DNA of 64,000 bases from Monilinia fructicola (Eukaryota; Ascomycota; Leotiomycetes; Helotiales; Sclerotiniaceae). Below are positions 62,051 to 64,000 of this stretch, piece by piece. The stretch is from the NCBI GenBank assembly GCA_008692225.1, contig VICG01000004.1, positions 558,501-622,500 of the forward strand, given 5' to 3'. How positions within the stretch are numbered: the first letter of the stretch is position 1; the number at the start of each line of letters is the position of its first letter. The translations under genes were made by a program, and so were the position numbers. Below the pieces are notes generated by a model. That model was not told where the DNA came from, searched no databases, and saw only the letters and a list, made by a program, of their open reading frames with translations.

Positions 62051-62839
62051 TAAAACCGTAAGAAAAAAACCATACATCACTACTCCCCCTTCACGTCTAT
62101 TGAACCTCTCCCATCCCATTCCATCCCTTACTATCGCTTATATAAGTAATCGCTAATCCCATCAACGCACCAACCCTCAAATCCACCATCCTCGAGCCCC
62201 CCAATCCAAACACCTCTTTTCTCCAATCCCAATCCATCCCACCCCATAGACCACCCTAGCGGACCGGCGGTACGAAAAACATAGCCATATAACAATACAA
62301 GCTTACCGTATATCAAATACAACCCATCGTCATATCTATTATATCCTACCCCTCTACATAACCCCATACAGCAAACTCCAGACTTGATCCATATAGCATG
62401 CCTCAAGAATCCAACCCTGCTTTGACAGCTACTAATACCAACGAACGTTCCCCCATTTTGCATCTCCAGCTCAATTCATCAAGCTTGATACTCGAGCATA
62501 ACGCATGAAACTAAATTTCTCTACATATATTTACTATACTCCAAAACCCGCCCCATTGAGCACGTTCAGATATATCCATGAATCACCAGTTTATCAGCAC
62601 AACTAACATGATCATCGACGTCGTCGTTGGGAAAAGTAGTATCAAAACTCCCTATCTAGCGACCCAGAAGCCTAGAACAGTGAGAACCAATCCGTTCGGT
62701 GTTATAGAATCTGGGACAAAGGGGAAAAGGCAGTGAGTGAAATGTCGATAAAAAAAAGGAGGGGGGTCTAAGCGGATGCAAACGCAAACGCGAAAGCAAA
62801 GGAAATTTTTTTTTAAAAAAAAAACGTAATTCTTTAATA
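62051..62839. other. GC-normal island between repeats, hypothetical frame only
   Basis: A sharp return to normal composition. The minus frame 62463-62131 gives 110 codons (MQNGGTFVGISSCQSR...) without a recognised motif. It may be part of a decayed gene; no splice model is convincing. Confidence 0.35.
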
Positions 62840-63632
62840 CTCGGGCGCGTTTCAAAAGAGGCATAGGCAAATATAAAACTTATAATTATTTAACGAAACT
62901 TTAATATAATCTTATATTATTTATATATATATTAGATTTAGTATTTTAATATCTTTCTATTAAGTTTTTATACTATAAGAAATAATTTTTACAAAAATAA
63001 TAATACTATAAAGTTAATGATTTTAGAAAATCTAAGAATTTATTAATATATTAATTTAAAATTTAACGATATATAAATTTTGAAAAATAAAATTATAGAA
63101 AAATAATACAATCTTAAAAGTTTTATTAAATATTTTTAGAATCTAATATTATCCGTTATACTAATATATATATTAATAGAAAAAATAAAAGACTTAAAAT
63201 TTTAATAAAAAAATATACTTATATAATCTAAATAAACGAATTTACCCTTTTAAAACTTGTAAATTTTCCTATATTTTTAACTTTATTAATATATATTTAA
63301 AATATTAATAAAGATATTAAAATTCTAAAATATGCTTTTTAAAATTTAGCTTTTCTTTTATTATTTAACAAAGTTTGATAAGTTTAATTATAATATTCGT
63401 TAAATTATTCAATATTAATATAAATCTCTAATTTTTTATTAAATTTTCAATATTCATACATTTTATTATATTATCATTCATTTAATATTAGGTTTTATAA
63501 TACAAAAACTTAATATTAAATATAAAAATACTAAATCTATAATATTTATAAATTTTATAAAATCATATAAAGGTTTCGCTGAATAATTATAAGTTATATT
63601 TTAGCGTATGCCTCTTTTAAAACCCACCCGAG
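62840..63632. mobile_element. 793-bp palindromic TIR element
   Basis: Left end CTCGGGCGCGTTTCAAAAGA at 62840; right end inverted ...TTTTAAAACCCACCCGAG ending 63632; TA at 62838-62839 and 63633-63634. Arms match for at least 65 bp (AGAGGCATA, AACTTATAATTATT, GCGAAAC-type blocks) and with lower identity further in (TAGATTTAGTATTTT, TTAAGTTTTTATA). No frame. Same architecture as 14539-15381, with different sequence. Confidence 0.75.
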
Positions 63633-63634
63633 TA

Positions 63635-64000
63635 CACACACATACACATACACACACACATATAAACATACACACACACACACACATATATATACTACAA
63701 TAAACACTAACCCTCATCTAAAACTATATACCTAGTTAGCCATAAGACATATTCCAAGGTTGCTAGAAGAGTGATACTTTAGGGATCCATAGATCTTAGT
63801 TCTTCTTTCTTCCTCTCTCTCTTCCACACATACACACTCTCTCCCTCCCTCTCCCCCCTCTATCTAAATTAAATGTAACTAAATCGCATTATAATTATAC
63901 ACATATATAGAAATGAAAAAAAAAATAAAAATAAAATAAAATAAAATACCGTTTATAAAGACTAATAATCAATTATACTTCTCCCTAACCTTAACCTCAG
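63635..64000. other. microsatellite-rich right edge
   Basis: (CA)n-type tract at 63638-63692, CTCTCTCC tract at 63810-63862, AAAATA tract at 63915-63950. No gene seen. Confidence 0.6.

Overview
This window looks like nuclear DNA of a filamentous ascomycete, most likely a leotiomycete of the Botrytis/Sclerotinia type. The evidence is short GT-AG introns (50-145 nt), a dispersed 5S rRNA gene, fungal-only protein families, and sharp alternation of balanced-composition gene islands with very AT-rich blocks full of decayed transposons. The decay pattern (for example YLDD to YLNN in a reverse transcriptase) fits repeat-induced point mutation (RIP). The genus is my inference.

Layout. 1-377: tail of a large enzyme, probably an NRPS-like/PKS reductase. 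2.1-3.9 kb: type-B carboxylesterase (minus). 4.9-5.4 kb: weak hypothetical gene. 5.4-10 kb: no convincing gene; pyrimidine-rich tract and microsatellites. 10.1-10.8 kb: HAD-type phosphatase (minus). 12.4-15.4 kb: three TIR elements, one a near-perfect 843-bp palindrome nested inside another. 16.4-17.3 kb: MARVEL-type membrane protein (minus). 18.2-18.5 kb: 317-bp TAAA microsatellite. 20.3-22.0 kb: vacuolar-type MFS transporter (plus). 23.0-24.4 kb: Ser/Pro-rich coiled-coil protein (minus). 27.2-28.4 kb: TIR elements. 28.7 kb: tRNA-Ile(AAU) with intron. 30.2 kb: 5S rRNA. 35.3-36.7 kb: transaldolase (minus). 39.5-40.8 kb: MITEs. 41.0-42.1 kb: mitochondrial GTPase MTG1 (plus). 44.6-62.0 kb: AT-rich desert with a TIR element, a Tc1/mariner relic and a Ty3/Gypsy chromovirus relic with LTRs. 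62.8-63.6 kb: a second palindromic element.

The genes do not form a pathway. The two housekeeping genes (transaldolase, MTG1) are intact to the base. The accessory genes between 2 and 24 kb are each broken by small tandem duplications: one extra base in a homopolymer or one extra dinucleotide. Removing them restores full-length proteins. I count ten such events in four genes, six of them in the MFS transporter, and further likely ones in the coiled-coil gene; every one is a gain and none is a loss. This is either insertion-biased long-read consensus error or a real micro-duplication process on genes under weak selection. It is the most striking signal in the window.
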